Of a stretch of 64,000 bases of DNA, positions 10,806 through 21,814 are shown one piece after another. Under the pieces are notes generated by a model. That model made no database searches. It saw only the letters and a list, made by a program, of their open reading frames with translations, and was not told where the DNA came from. Source of the DNA: Polyodon spathula (lineage: Eukaryota; Chordata; Actinopteri; Acipenseriformes; Polyodontidae); NCBI RefSeq assembly GCF_017654505.1, contig NC_054534.1, positions 18,649,693-18,713,692 on the forward strand, read 5' to 3'. Both the position numbers and the translations under genes were made by a program. Positions within the stretch are counted from its first letter, which is position 1; every line of letters starts with the position of its first letter.

Positions 10806-12196
10806 ATATTGTAACGAGCACGCAGGCAGCTTACATGGCCCCAGGCCCTGCAATGTTGCAAGATTCATGCAGATTAGGCAAGCGTCCCATTTGGATCTAG
10901 TCCAATAGAAAGGCCCGGGCCAATCAGGGTGTTTCTATCAAGCCCTGCCAGACAGCAACAAACAAATCCCGGCACCAGCCTCTGTTACAATATCACTCGA
11001 AGGGTAATGCTTTTTCAGTGGGCTTTACAATTCAGAGTGTACCAAAATACACCGTTCAAACAAAACTAAAAAAATAAAAGGTGAGCGTATTTGGTGTGCT
11101 CTACTTCCGCTCTACAAGGAGGCCTCACCCATGGCATCCTCCCAGCCTTGTTTAATTGTGGAGTGAATACCAAATGTAATATGAAACACTTCTCTGTTTT
11201 CAGGCAGCTTAAGAAGTATAATTATGCTATAATGTGTAGGGCTATACTGCACATTCCAGGATTCACTTACTGGAATAGAAATGCAAATCAATTTACAAGA
11301 GAAGTGTATAGTTTATTTTTTTTTTAAATGTCTCCTTTTCTATTAGAACTGGTAACACATTTGAAATGGGAAATGTAACACACTTCTCCAGACTTCAAAA
11401 TTTCTCATTTTTTGAACATTTCATCTCCTAAAACCAAATATGCTAACCAATCTCATCTAATGTGAACCATTGGTGTGAATCACTTATGAAATCACTTGAT
11501 GGTACAGAAATGTCATTATCTGACTGCAGAGAACACCGGTCAACCAAGTGAAAGCAAACCTATGCTGCATTCCGCATAACACACTGTAATACCAAGCATG
11601 CAGTTGTTTAATGCAGTCCCTGTTATTTAAAATAATTGTGAAATACAGTATTATTTCTGAAAAGAACCATATAAAAAGGACATTCAGTAACTTCTCAGTA
11701 TCAATTTCAATATTTTACAGAATGTTTAGTACCATACTAAAATGTTTCTATTTTATTTTCCTTCTGAATATTTCTTAGTTTTGCTATTCTCTCATTTCAG
11801 AGGTTTTTTTATTTTTATTTTTTTTGTCACAAGGTTTCATCCACTCAAATAAGTCACATGTTTCAAACTTAAACTATTTCAGATAGTTATCAAATGATTT
11901 CCTGTGGTATGATCTTCGCCGGGAGACAATGTAGTGTTGCAAAAAAAAAAAAAAACAGCACTGGTCTTTTTGGGAGTATTAGTTTTGTTTGAGAGATGAT
12001 TGTCTATTGAAATAGTGCCAGTTAGTGCCTGGCAATTGTTCTAAGATAGCTTATGATTCATTTTACTGTATGTTAACATTAAATGATTAGTCAGGGTTGA
12101 AAATGATGCAAGGTTTCTAATTGAATAGACAGTAAGAGAGTATAGTATCATTCTTTAGAAGGTGACGGTAGGCCACTGGTAGACGAAATAAAATCA
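10806..12196. other. Intergenic, nothing recognised
   Basis: A moderately GC-rich piece (about 10808-10975) with no identifiable feature, followed by AT-rich sequence with T- and A-runs. No supported gene. Confidence 0.5.
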
Positions 12197-12209
12197 TTAC
12201 TTAAATCCA

Positions 12210-12327
12210 CTACTCCATGCTCTCAATCTCTGTTTGTGCCATTTGATGAATCTGTATTGCAGCTCCGCCATTGGAGTGAAACTGAGCAACAGCACAGGAG
12301 ATGATTTCATACCAAGAAGGGCAGCAA
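12210..12327 (-). other. Candidate 3' terminal exon or gene fragment (weak)
   Basis: On the minus strand, an open stretch preceded by a T-rich tract and an AG dinucleotide (exon would start at 12327) runs to a TAG at 12212-12210 and ends with the residues HQMAQTEIESME before the stop. The composition looks like real protein, and the frame begins right after a potential acceptor. No family is recognised and no polyadenylation signal follows closely. An overlapping frame on the same strand is longer but less protein-like. It could be a chance frame or an old processed fragment. Confidence 0.22.
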
Positions 12328-12586
12328 CTTCAATAGAGGGATCTGCAGATTCCAAATTAAACAACAAAACAATAAAACAAAAGCAAAGAATTGAAAGATC
12401 CATTCAGGAAACCAAGAATGTTTTAGAAAGTTTAAACCCAATCTAGCATACCTACTCAACCTCGTCTTTAGCAATCCTTTAATAAATAATAAAACATAAT
12501 CACAATTTTTTGTCAGTTTGCCAGTTATACAAAACCCATCTGTATGAACAAAGTTGCATTTACAAAAATATTGTTCTCTGCATGTA

Positions 12587-12668
12587 CAGTGCCTATAGAA
12601 AGTCTACACCCTCTTTAAAAATGTTCACCTTTTGTTGCCTTATAGCCTGGAATTAAAATGGATTAAAT

Positions 12669-12701
<33 letters not shown>

Positions 12702-13880
12702 CTATACATCCTACCCCACAACTTCCAAGTAAAAAAAATATCCTAGAAATTTGTAGAAAATTAATTAAAAATAAAAACTGAAATAGCTTGGTTGGATAAA
12801 TGTCCATCCCCTTGTAATAGCAATCCTAAATTAGCTCAGGTGTAACCAATCGCCTTCAAATTCACACATCAAGTTAAGTGGCCTCCACCTGTGTTAAACT
12901 GTAGTGATTCACATGATTTCAGGATACATTCAGCAGTTTCTGTAGGTTGCCACTGCTGGGTAGTGCATTTCAAAGCAAAGCACCAAGCCTCTTTCAAAAG
13001 AACTCTTGGACAAAGTTATTGAAAGGCACAGATCAGGGATGGGTATAAAAAAAATAGCAAAGGCCTTGAATTTCCCTTGGAGCACGGTCAAGATGATTAT
13101 TAAGAAGTGGAAGGTGTATGGCACCACCAAGACCCTGCCTAGATCAGACCGTCCCTCCAAACTGGATGACAGAGCAAGGAGGAGACTGATCAGAGAGGAC
13201 AGCATCATGTCATGGGGATGTTTCGGCAGGGACTGGAGCATTTGTCAGGATAGAAGGGAAAATGAATGGAGCAAAGTACAGAGAAGTCCTTGAGGAAAAC
13301 CTGCTGCCCTCTGCAAGAAAGCTGAAACTGGGACGGAAGTTCACCTTTCAACATGACAATGTCCCAAAACACACAGCCAAAGCTACACTGGAGTGGCTAA
13401 GGAACAAAAAGGTAAATGTCCTTGAGTGGCCCATTCAGAGCCCGACCTAAATCCAATCAAACATTTGTGGCATGACTTGAAGATTGCTGTCCATCAATGC
13501 TCCCCAAGGAACTGGATAGAGATTGAACAGTTTTGTAAAGAAGAATGGTCAAATATTGCCAAATCTAGGTGTGCAAAGTTGATAGAGACTGATGACAGAC
13601 TCACAGCTGTAGTTGCTACCACAGATGCTTCTACCAAGTATTAACTCGGGGGGGGGGGGGGGGGGTTGGGGTATGGAGACTTATCCAACTATGATCTTTC
13701 AGTTTTGTATTTTTAATATATAGTTTTTTCTCAATAAAACCTTTTTTTCCCCTTAACAGTGTGGAGTATGGTGTGTAGATAAGTGGAAAAAAGCCTCATT
13801 TAAACACATGAAACTCTGAGGCACTGATACAACAAAATGTGAAAAAAGTTAAAGGTGGTGCAGACTCTCTATAGGCCCTG
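12587..13880 (+). mobile_element. Tc1-like DNA transposon, 1294 bp, with both ends
   Basis: Ends are imperfect inverted repeats beginning CAGTGCCTATAGAAAGTCTA on the left and, in reverse complement, CAGGGCCTATAGAGAGTCTG on the right. The element is flanked by TA dinucleotides (12585-12586 and 13881-13882), the Tc1/mariner target duplication. It holds a plus-strand transposase broken into three frames. A poly-T run (about 12670-12699) and a run of G (about 13649-13666) have grown inside it. Inner copies of a GGATAA-containing motif near both ends suggest an inner/outer repeat arrangement. Confidence 0.9.
13006..13644 (+). pseudogene. Tc1-like transposase pseudogene
   Basis: Three pieces in different frames: 13006-13200 (helix-turn-helix region ending in RRRLIRED), 13262-13445 (ending [26 protein letters not shown]), and 13445-13644 ([13 protein letters not shown] to the end). 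Between the first and second, about 100 residues are missing, including the first catalytic Asp (the TDE motif). The third catalytic acidic residue, normally Glu in DLNPIE, is Lys here. Frameshifts near 13200-13250 and 13440. Not functional. Confidence 0.88.
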
Positions 13881-13899
13881 TATATCAATATATCTGATG

Positions 13900-14367
13900 C
13901 CCAGACAGATAAATGATGAAACACAGTATCACTATGCTTATTTGTTGAAGGACGGGCTTTGGGTGGCATTTAATATTACAGGGTATTCAATTCCCCATAC
14001 AACCATAATACTTTAGTTCCTGGCTAAAGTATTATCACAAATCAGCAATCCCTGATTTGTGCTTGGTGCACGGGTACATGTGTGTGGGGAATATTGGGTG
14101 GCAGGGAGGGAGTTAAAATCCTTCCTGTAAAAACATGTGGGAGTGATTAATTAAGGCTCTAGTCTCAGGTGGATAAATGGGGTGATCACAAGAGTTAGGC
14201 TTAGGGTTAGAGTTAGAGTTGATGTTGGTGAAAGGTGTGTGGTTTCGTGCTGTCTCGTCCTGTCTGTGTATTTACATTGTGAGTGTTTGCGTAGACCTTC
14301 TTGTTTGACCTTGCACCATTTATTTTGTTAATGTGTTTTGTTTTGTTTAATGTTTAATGTTTTGCTG

Positions 14368-14440
<73 letters not shown>

Positions 14441-14500
14441 ACGTGCATTCCCTGCCTCTTCTCTTCCTGGTTACAACAGCCTGGCCAGTGATTTCATCCT
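13900..14500 (+). repeat. Possible LTR-like or unclassified repeat with ATT microsatellite
   Basis: The stretch has the composition of a solo LTR or similar repeat: purine-rich blocks such as GGGAGGGAGTTAAAATCC, a TTAGGGTTAGAGTTAGAG run, and a T/G-rich part before an (ATT)n microsatellite at about 14370-14439. I could not find paired ends or a target duplication, so the class is uncertain. Confidence 0.3.
14370..14439. repeat. (ATT)n microsatellite
   Basis: About 23 uninterrupted ATT units. Confidence 0.98.
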
Positions 14501-14749
14501 AGTCAAAGTGCTTCACATGCTGTGTAAAACAAATTGTTAGATGACAAGGTGCTGTTTTTGTAATATTTTTCTACTTTATATCTACTGTGTATTTTTACTT
14601 CTTCTATTTGAATTTTGTAAGTTCTCATGTAAAGACAAGCTTGTGGAAAGTTACTGATACTGACAAATTCCTGATTTGAGTATGACATATGAAGTTTGTC
14701 TGTGTCTTGTAATCTGTAGTCTCTAGTAATATACAAGGGCCAGGAAAAG

Positions 14750-14820
14750 AGGTGAAGAATGGTGTATCCACAGGTCAGGTATAAAAAGAGAGGTGAAGAA
14801 TGTTGTATCCACAGGTCTGG
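14750..14820 (+). repeat. Two-copy direct repeat
   Basis: The segment AGAGGTGAAGAATG(G/T)TGTATCCACAGGTC occurs twice in tandem, about 44 bp apart. Nothing else in the neighbourhood explains it. Confidence 0.75.
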
Positions 14821-15066
14821 TCTTTGTTTAGAGACATTTTTTTATACCACAGGAAGAAGTGAAGACTGCACACTCTGTTGTCTCTGGAATTGGTAATTAT
14901 GTGCATTAATGCCTTTTTTATATTACATGTTGAAATTGAATTAATAAAGTAGTAGTATAAAACTGACTAATTGAATCATTCCAGGTTAATCCACAAAATA
15001 AGACTCACACCAGTTAACACAGTATTCCTTTTGTAATTATTTCTTAAAATTAAAATGAAAAAAACA

Positions 15067-15541
15067 TGTGGCAGGCTGGTGAGTGGATATAGGCCCAGAG
15101 ACAGACTGCAGTTCAAAAAAATATACTTTTATTATAAATAAACACAAAAATAAAAGTGCACAATGGCAAAAAAATAAAGATATTTAAACACAAATAAAGC
15201 AAAAAGCAAAACCTACAAAAATACTGATTTCCAGGCTGGGCGATGCCTTCACTAGATTAAAAAAATCATCAACAACCAACAACCAACAACCAACAACCAA
15301 CAACCAACAACCAACAACCAACAACCAACAACCAACAACCAACAACCTGCTTCCTCAGCTCTCTCCTCCTAATGGGAAGCAGAGGCCTCCTTTTATGTCA
15401 GGTGGCTGAGCGCTGATTGATTGTTAATTAAGTTAATCATCTAATCAACCCCAGCCACCTGAACATAATAAACCCAGGCAGGTAGGGGAAATTAACCCCA
15501 TCCCTGCCAATTTAAAAAGGGAAGAGCTTTGCTCTGCCACA
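15067..15541 (-). mobile_element. Solo LTR, 475 bp, perfect 5-bp target duplication
   Basis: Begins TGTGGCAGGC and ends GCTCTGCCACA, so it has TG...CA termini with a short terminal inverted repeat. It is flanked on both sides by AAACA (15062-15066 and 15542-15546). The minus strand carries an AATAAA-type signal about 60 bp before its end and a TATA-like ACATAAAAGG upstream, which orients it minus. No internal retroelement sequence is present, so it is a solo LTR left by recombination. A (CAACCAA)n array at 15269-15348 has expanded within it. Confidence 0.85.
15269..15348. repeat. 7-bp tandem repeat (CAACCAA)n
   Basis: About eleven copies of a 7-bp unit, inside the solo LTR. Confidence 0.97.
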
Positions 15542-15954
15542 AAACAATATTACATTTTTAAAATAATTGGAAATGATCAACTTCAACCAACACAGCTTGT
15601 TATTGTTGACAATTACTGGACTTGTTTTAGTATGTACTGTATATGCATTACTGTAGATATGATGAATATTGATGAAGAAGGGTATGTTGAAAACAGTTGT
15701 TGCTTAATTGCTACTTTAAGGGTGGATGTGTCTAAAGGAACCTACACACCAGATGTGATGCATCAAGCAAAAATGTGCAGTGATGCCACAAAATGAATAG
15801 CAGCTTTACTTTTGAAAACCATCCTTCACATGACAGGTGACGCAGGGACGACAACAGGGCGACACAATGGAGCAATGCAAAATAAATAGAATTGACAACA
15901 AGGGAATTAAGCAAACAGAGAACAGCTTCAATGCATGTTGTCCACCAGGGTGAA

Positions 15955-16080
15955 GCAGTAACCAAAATGATGGTGGTCAAATTAATACTTGCCATTGAAA
16001 AATATCCAGAGCTTCATAACAAAGATCATCGCATTTCTAAAGATATAGAGATGAAATATAATACATGGGACTCCATCTGA
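15955..16080 (+). pseudogene. MADF-domain-like fragment
   Basis: A plus-strand frame encodes VKLILAIEKYPELHNKDH followed by a segment ending in YNTWDSI and a stop. The pattern (Leu-Ile-x-Ala-Ile-Glu, YPELHN, and a Trp about 25 residues later) resembles the first half of a MADF DNA-binding domain, as found in Myb/SANT-like proteins of host genes and of PIF/Harbinger transposons. Only about 40 residues match and no transposase is nearby. Family assignment is by eye and tentative. Confidence 0.35.
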
Positions 16081-17090
16081 ACGTACTGGTAAAGCCTGGT
16101 ATGTGTGATTTATTGCCATATATGTTGAAATACCATCAAGGAAGACATTCATCATTCCCACATCAACAATGGGAGTCAGTACATTTCCTTTTACACCTAA
16201 CAGCCTTAAAGTTAATGCTTAAATGGAAGGGGGAAACAATAGATGTTTCTTAGAAATGTCTGAAGTAAAGTCAACATCAAAGAAAATGTATTTCTAAATA
16301 TTTGACATTGCTGAAAGATCTATTAACTGCACGATCCAAAAGTATTGTTTTGTTTTTACCCTGGGGCCTATGTGGAGTGACATTTATATACTTTTGTATT
16401 TTCCATATTAAATTCTTTCAGAGAAACCGTCAATAATTCTTTGATTCTCAGTATGCTGGAAGAAAGATGAAGAGTAAAAGACTCCATCTATCAAACAAGA
16501 CATAATAATTAGAGCAACTGTCTTATTAGGTTGCTTCAATTAATCCATGTCCTGGAGCCTATTCTTTTCTCTGTCTTGTTCCTTAGGGCAGCAAGTATTA
16601 AGATTCATGTTTCCCTCACAAACTGATCTTCTGTGATAACAAAGGGTGACAGATGTTATTATCAGTTCAAATCATAATGCTCAGGACAATTTAAAGTTCT
16701 GGCTCATATTACAACTCCGTGGACCATATCTTAATACAAGTTAAGTCTGGCTATTAAAGGCTAAATTATGCACATAAATCATTTCTATAATCTGCTAAAT
16801 AGTTATTAAATGCTAATGTGTGTTTATTAATAATACTGTGTACCGTTATGGCCTTTTAATTTGACATGCAGATAATGTAGATTAATATTACACAAAAGGC
16901 AACTGAGAGAAACAGTAGTTCCTCACGCCAAGCTATCAGCAAGAACTGTCAGAGACTCTTTATACAGCAAGGATAGTTTATGTGTTTTCAGGGTATTGGT
17001 GCAGCAAAAGTAAATCAGCCAAAAGCAATATTTCACTTTTAATTTGTAGTTCCCAGCACTCTTAGGTGAAATGTAGAAAAATAAGTAAAT
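16081..17090. other. Intergenic, nothing recognised
   Basis: AT-rich sequence without supported features. Confidence 0.5.
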
Positions 17091-17095
17091 ACCTG

Positions 17096-18622
17096 TGTGT
17101 GACAGAGATCGAATGATTCTTGGTGTTAGATCTCCCCCCCAACCTGTGAGGGCGCTGTGTAAATGGAACAGAGTACCTTGGACTAGTTGACCCGGAAATT
17201 TATTCCCAGGGTTTGGCAAAAGTCAGTCATCTAGAAAGGGGGTGGAGCTGCGATACACTAAACCATTAACCCGTAAGGTTAACGGCGTGGCATCCATGGA
17301 TTGGAGGAGCGAATGTGCTCGTTCAACAATGGGTTATGGTTGATGGTCTAAATAGGGGACTGTGGCAGAGATTGAATGATTCTTGGTGTAAGATCTCCCT
17401 CCCGACCTGTGAGGGCATTATGTAAAAGGAACGGAGTACCCTTAACTAAATGGTATGACAATTTATTCCTTAGGGTAGGTGGAAGTCGATCATTTATGAA
17501 GGTGGCTGAGCTACGGCACCCAAGCTCAATGACCCAGACGGGAGACAACGTGGCATCCGAGGATTGGAGGAGCGGATGTGCTTATTAACCTAGGGGTCAT
17601 GAGCGAGGGTAAAATTAGGGGATGTAGTGTAAGTGATCTTTTCCTTTTGTGATTGGTTAGAAACAAACCCAAAACGGAGGCCCCTGTGTTACTGTGAAAA
17701 CGTGAGTGTTGTGTTTTTTTAATTTGTCTAGTTGACTGTTTGTTTGTCTGTTTTTCTAAGACTACTAACACCTATTTGGTGCAGTCGCCGCAGGCCAGCA
17801 TTAAACCCGGACACCAGCACTTCCCTTACATGGAGAAAACTGTCTTTACACCACAAGCAAAATAATTCACTCACTGTAGGAACAGTATATGTGTTTTGTG
17901 TTAGTGTCGGTGTAAACGGGACTTTTGGTTACGGGTCAAACCCGGGGAATATAAACAAAGTGATACACACCGCTGTATCACTTTATAACATTTATTATTT
18001 ACAGTTGTTTGCCAAAAGGCTCTGGACTTTGAACCCTTCAATGAACACCCTTGCACCTGTGAATCGCTGTCTGTGTGATTAATCCACCTGCACTCACTTA
18101 CCACTTTGCCACAGGGTTGCAGTGATGTGATCTGTTCCTTGTGATGGATATGCTTTTTGACTGAAAGGAACTGAGTGAGAAACTAACCGTGAGTGTTTTT
18201 GTTTGTTTTGTCAGTCTGTCTAAAGTCTACTGTTTGTCTTGTTTGTTAGACTAGACAGCTAACACGAACCAGAGCTGTCGCCCACGGCCAGCACAAAACC
18301 CGGACAACAGAGAACTGTGTGTCACAAATAAATGTACTTTCACTACCGACACTGCAGCACTCACTGGGAGAGGTGACCGTGTTAATGTTTGGTGTTTGGA
18401 CATTGTTATTATTTACGGGACGGCAGCCCTGCATATCCCCTTGCAATACACATTGCTGTGTATTGATGTGTATTGCCAGTCCTCCTATTTGTTTTCTGTT
18501 TGGTCATCAGACCCCTGGATTTAAAATAAACAGAACTCGTTTTCACCCGTACTTTATTGTCTGTCTCTTCATTGTTGGATTACCACACTGCACCTGCACG
18601 TACCACTTACCACTTTGCCACA
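17096..18622 (+). mobile_element. Nested solo LTRs, outer copy split by an inner copy
   Basis: The outer LTR consists of 17096-17360 plus 18114-18622 (about 774 bp together). It ends CCACTTTGCCACA and is flanked by ACCTG on both sides (17091-17095 and 18623-18627). The inner LTR is 17361-18113. The two have collinear sequence, and the outer sequence resumes at the matching point of the inner LTR. Both are diverged relatives of the 734-bp LTRs at 43090 and 48271: shared blocks include the TGTGAC/TGTGGC start, ACCTGTGAGGGC, GGTGACCGTG, the (A)ATAAA signal, and the end CCACTTTGCCACA. Confidence 0.8.
17361..18113 (+). mobile_element. Inner solo LTR, 753 bp
   Basis: Starts TGTGGCAGAG and ends ACTTTGCCACA. 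Flanking 5-mers are GGGAC (17356-17360) and GGGTT (18114-18118), which agree at three of five positions and may be a decayed target duplication. Its sequence parallels the outer LTR across the whole length, including the ATTGGAGGAGCG segment, the GTGAGTGTT/T-rich block and the CCCGGACA block. Open frames here are not genes. Confidence 0.75.
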
Positions 18623-19485
18623 ACCTGTCATGCAATAAGAGAAATGTCGCCAAAATAATGATAATATTCTTTTTCTCCCTTTTTTTTGCAGATTATTGCA
18701 GAACCAAGGCATTTTTATCCATAAATATGTACATTACAGGACATCCGGGTTTAATGTCAATTAACTTGTTTTGTCAACCTGGAAATATACTAGGGAATGC
18801 ATCTATTTTGAAGTCTGTATCATGTTTATAAACCGTTTTTTTGATATTTTAAAAAGGACTAGTCACACTCATTGCACGCAAAAAAAATAAAATATCTATA
18901 CGGTGAAATCTGGCCCTTAACAAGAATTCTCTGTAGTTTCAAATAAAACAAACATTTAGAGAATTTAATACTATCCCCCTACTACTTCACAAACATGAAA
19001 ACGGTATGCTATACAAAATGAACAGATAATATACTATCGCTTAGATGAAAGCTACTGCAAACGTTTTAGTCTACTTTCGAAAGTTATGTTAGACTCTATT
19101 CGAATGTATTAGTATAATAAATGTTTTTAGTGTTTTAGGACAGAAGCAAAAGAACTTTTTTGTGAAATTGAACCAGACGATATGATGAACGACACAACAT
19201 GTTATCTTCCTATATGAACACCACCACACATGTTCGGTCCCACAGCACCGTTACGTTGCGACGTAACCTTTCGTACAGATCTAAGCTAAGGGTGTGTCCC
19301 CTTAACTTAAACAAAAACTTTCAATTGTTTTGTGGTTTACATGGGTCTACAATCAATACACATTTGTTTGTGTAAAAACATGTAGTTACATCAACTGAAG
19401 ACTTTATTGTGAAGTAACTTGTATGTATGAAAACGTGTGAACATGACTTTTTGCACACCTTAACTTTAACGCTTATATATAATAT
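18623..19485. other. Intergenic, nothing recognised
   Basis: No supported coding region or repeat. A small group of CpGs lies at about 19230-19275 (GTTACGTTGCGACGTAAC). Confidence 0.45.

Positions 19486-19547
<62 letters not shown>
19486..19547. repeat. (TA)n microsatellite
   Basis: About 30 uninterrupted TA units. Confidence 0.98.
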
Positions 19548-19550
<3 letters not shown>

Positions 19551-19555
19551 TGATA

Positions 19556-19632
19556 TCTGTGACAGGATTTGAACCCTAACTAGTCATCTGTCACTCCAAC
19601 TACATAACTGCTATGCTACACAGATTTCAACA
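19556..19632 (-). repeat. tRNA-derived sequence (tRNA pseudogene or SINE head)
   Basis: On the minus strand there is an A-box-like TAGCATAGCAG and, about 45 nt later, a perfect Pol III B-box GGGTTCAAATCC. The spacing is that of a tRNA. The arms do not pair convincingly into a cloverleaf and no anticodon is assignable, so a tRNA-derived SINE head or old tRNA pseudogene is more likely than a functional tRNA. Confidence 0.5.
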
Positions 19633-19639
19633 GACTAGG

Positions 19640-20690
19640 CTACTATTTGCATTTACCCTATCCAAAAGACAATCATTGCCTCAATATAGGTTGAATAATT
19701 TTGCTATTCCCGTAAGGTGTGTGTGTGTTATTATCCATTAAGTGAAAAATGAAGCCATATCTGAAACAAAAACACATTAGAAATGTGAAAAAACTGCAAG
19801 TTATCAAAAGTGCCCAGCCATTTAAAGTGAAGATATCAAAAACACAAGACAAGTTTCAAGAAACCATTGGGGCAAAATTGCCCAGCTCAAAGCAAATAGG
19901 CACAACTGTAAAATCGATGGGGGCCAAGGTTGCCCCAGTTGTTTCTACTAACATGGCTTGTGTTTTTCAGGCACAATAAAAGTTATATCAAAAACACAAG
20001 CCAAGTAAGTGTTAAATTTCAGATTTCAATTTAAATACTGCCGTTCAGGAACAAAGCAGGCAATACAAAAGTAAACAATAAATAAAATAAAGATATATAA
20101 TATTCTGATTAAAACTTGGCAATATGCAGAGCAGAAATAAAGGCACTTGAGGTATTTTCACACAGGCTGTGGGTTATCTAGATAAGTGTTTAATGTTGGT
20201 ACTGGCACAAAATAAGCTGTGGAGAACACAAAGATGCAATAAAATATGAGCAGATACTGTGTGACTTAGCTCAGGGGACTCTTGAGTGAGAATAATTGGT
20301 GCATCTACTGGCTTTTACCAGGGTGCACAATGCCAGAAGGAATGAAGACTAACGACAAGCCAAAATATAAACAATAGCACCAAGCTTCCGGAGAGATCGG
20401 AGCTGCCCGAAGCAGTTCATAATGCCGAATAAGAATTAACAGAATTCAAGTGGTACTTTACTTGTAATTATACTGTTGTTACAGATTTGTTACAGTGTTG
20501 GTAGTGGATACATTCCTAGACTTAGGGGTAGATTCAAACTAAAGCTAAGGCAGATGAACTGTACGCTATGAGAATTGTGCAACCTGCTCGTTCACAATTT
20601 CTATTACTCAGTATCAAATCAAATAATTCCTCATGGTGCCGCAAAATGGGAACTGTTAGGAGGGAACTGAAGTTATGATTTATTTTATAT
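19640..20690. other. Intergenic, one lone open frame
   Basis: A 76-codon frame at 19749-19979 is lysine-rich with no recognised domain. A segment matching AAAAACACAAG(A/C)CAAGT appears twice (about 19840 and 19990). No gene is supported. Confidence 0.45.
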
Positions 20691-20692
20691 AC

Positions 20693-20862
20693 TGTGGCAG
20701 GGTAATGTCACAGCCCAGGCTGTTACCTGCAGGAATTAGACGCAGAGACAGAAAGCTGCAGTTTAAAAGTGCTGTTACCTAATTGGGGAACGGACACATC
20801 CCTGCCAACCTTACATTCCCCCCACACAATATTTACAGCAGCAGGGCTTCTGCCCTGCCACA
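20693..20862. mobile_element. Short LTR-like or MITE-like insertion, 170 bp
   Basis: Begins TGTGGCAGGG and ends CCCTGCCACA, a 10-bp terminal inverted repeat. It is flanked by TATAC on the left and TGTAC on the right, a 4/5 match. The termini resemble the solo LTR at 15067, so it may be an internally deleted relative. Confidence 0.6.
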
Positions 20863-21812
20863 TGTACAATTACTGAAATAAAATAATTAGCTGGATAATA
20901 AAAGGTACTCTCCAATAGATACTAACAGGTACTTTCAACTAAATAAAATAGGGAATAAAAAATGAAGGTAGCTCTTTTGATTATATAGTCTGAGAGGAGG
21001 GGGTAGGGTGGGATAAAATATGATACATATTTTTTTTATTAAAATGTATTTGTTTACAAACATTTGACCTTATAAGCCTACTACAGGTTGTAATGATTTT
21101 TCCTTCATTCATTCTATAATATGATAGGCTACATTATGTTTAGGTTGCTGATCCTAGAATGTGCAAAGGTATTAAATGTATTTTAGGGCAAAAGAAAAAG
21201 CAAAATGAAGCATAGTTTATGTTGAAAGTTTGTTTTCTTATATTATCTCATATTGAAAATAAATAAATATATAAATTGTCTTACATTTTGTATAAATGCT
21301 ATTAAAACATAATGTAGTCATTACATTGCTCTTTGTTCTAATGAATTTGGCATTTGAGAAATATATTGTTTTTACTTGTTTGGGTTAATACAAATATAAA
21401 TAGAAGCAGGCTCAATTCTCAGTCCTCTGAAATGAGATTTGGAAAACCCCTTGAGTCCATTCTGCAGTTAATTGTCTTACAGAGAAGCTGTTCCATATTT
21501 ATTACGCCATTATTTACTGAGCTAGTCATCTTATCATCTAATTCCACTGGAGTTTCTGTCTTCAAAAATAATTAAAATAAGTAAAGGACAATAAGTCCAT
21601 TACCTTGCTCAAAGATTAATTAAATATACAGCCATTCACTTAATGCACTGCCAGTAACTGCTAAAACTGAGGAAGAAAGAAAGAAATGTGCTAATTACAC
21701 TCTTTGTAACTATTTGTCCAAGCATTTGCATTGCATTCCTAATGTTAATCAATCTATTTTTTGTTCCAAGCACACTTTTGAATTTCTCTAGTTGGTACAT
21801 GTTATTTAAATG
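20863..21812. other. Intergenic, nothing recognised
   Basis: AT-rich, no supported features. The 21354-21575 open frame has no domain. Confidence 0.5.
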
Positions 21813-21814
21813 TA

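Noticed and set aside
14190..14215. TTAGGG-like run suggesting interstitial telomere sequence
   Set aside because: Only a couple of imperfect GTTAG(A/G)G units; too short and degenerate.
17376..17588. Open frames in the nested LTRs
   Set aside because: They overlap LTR sequence on both strands and encode nothing recognisable.
19749..19979. 76-codon lysine-rich frame
   Set aside because: Low-complexity and no family recognised; contains a repeated AAAACACAAG motif suggesting non-coding origin.
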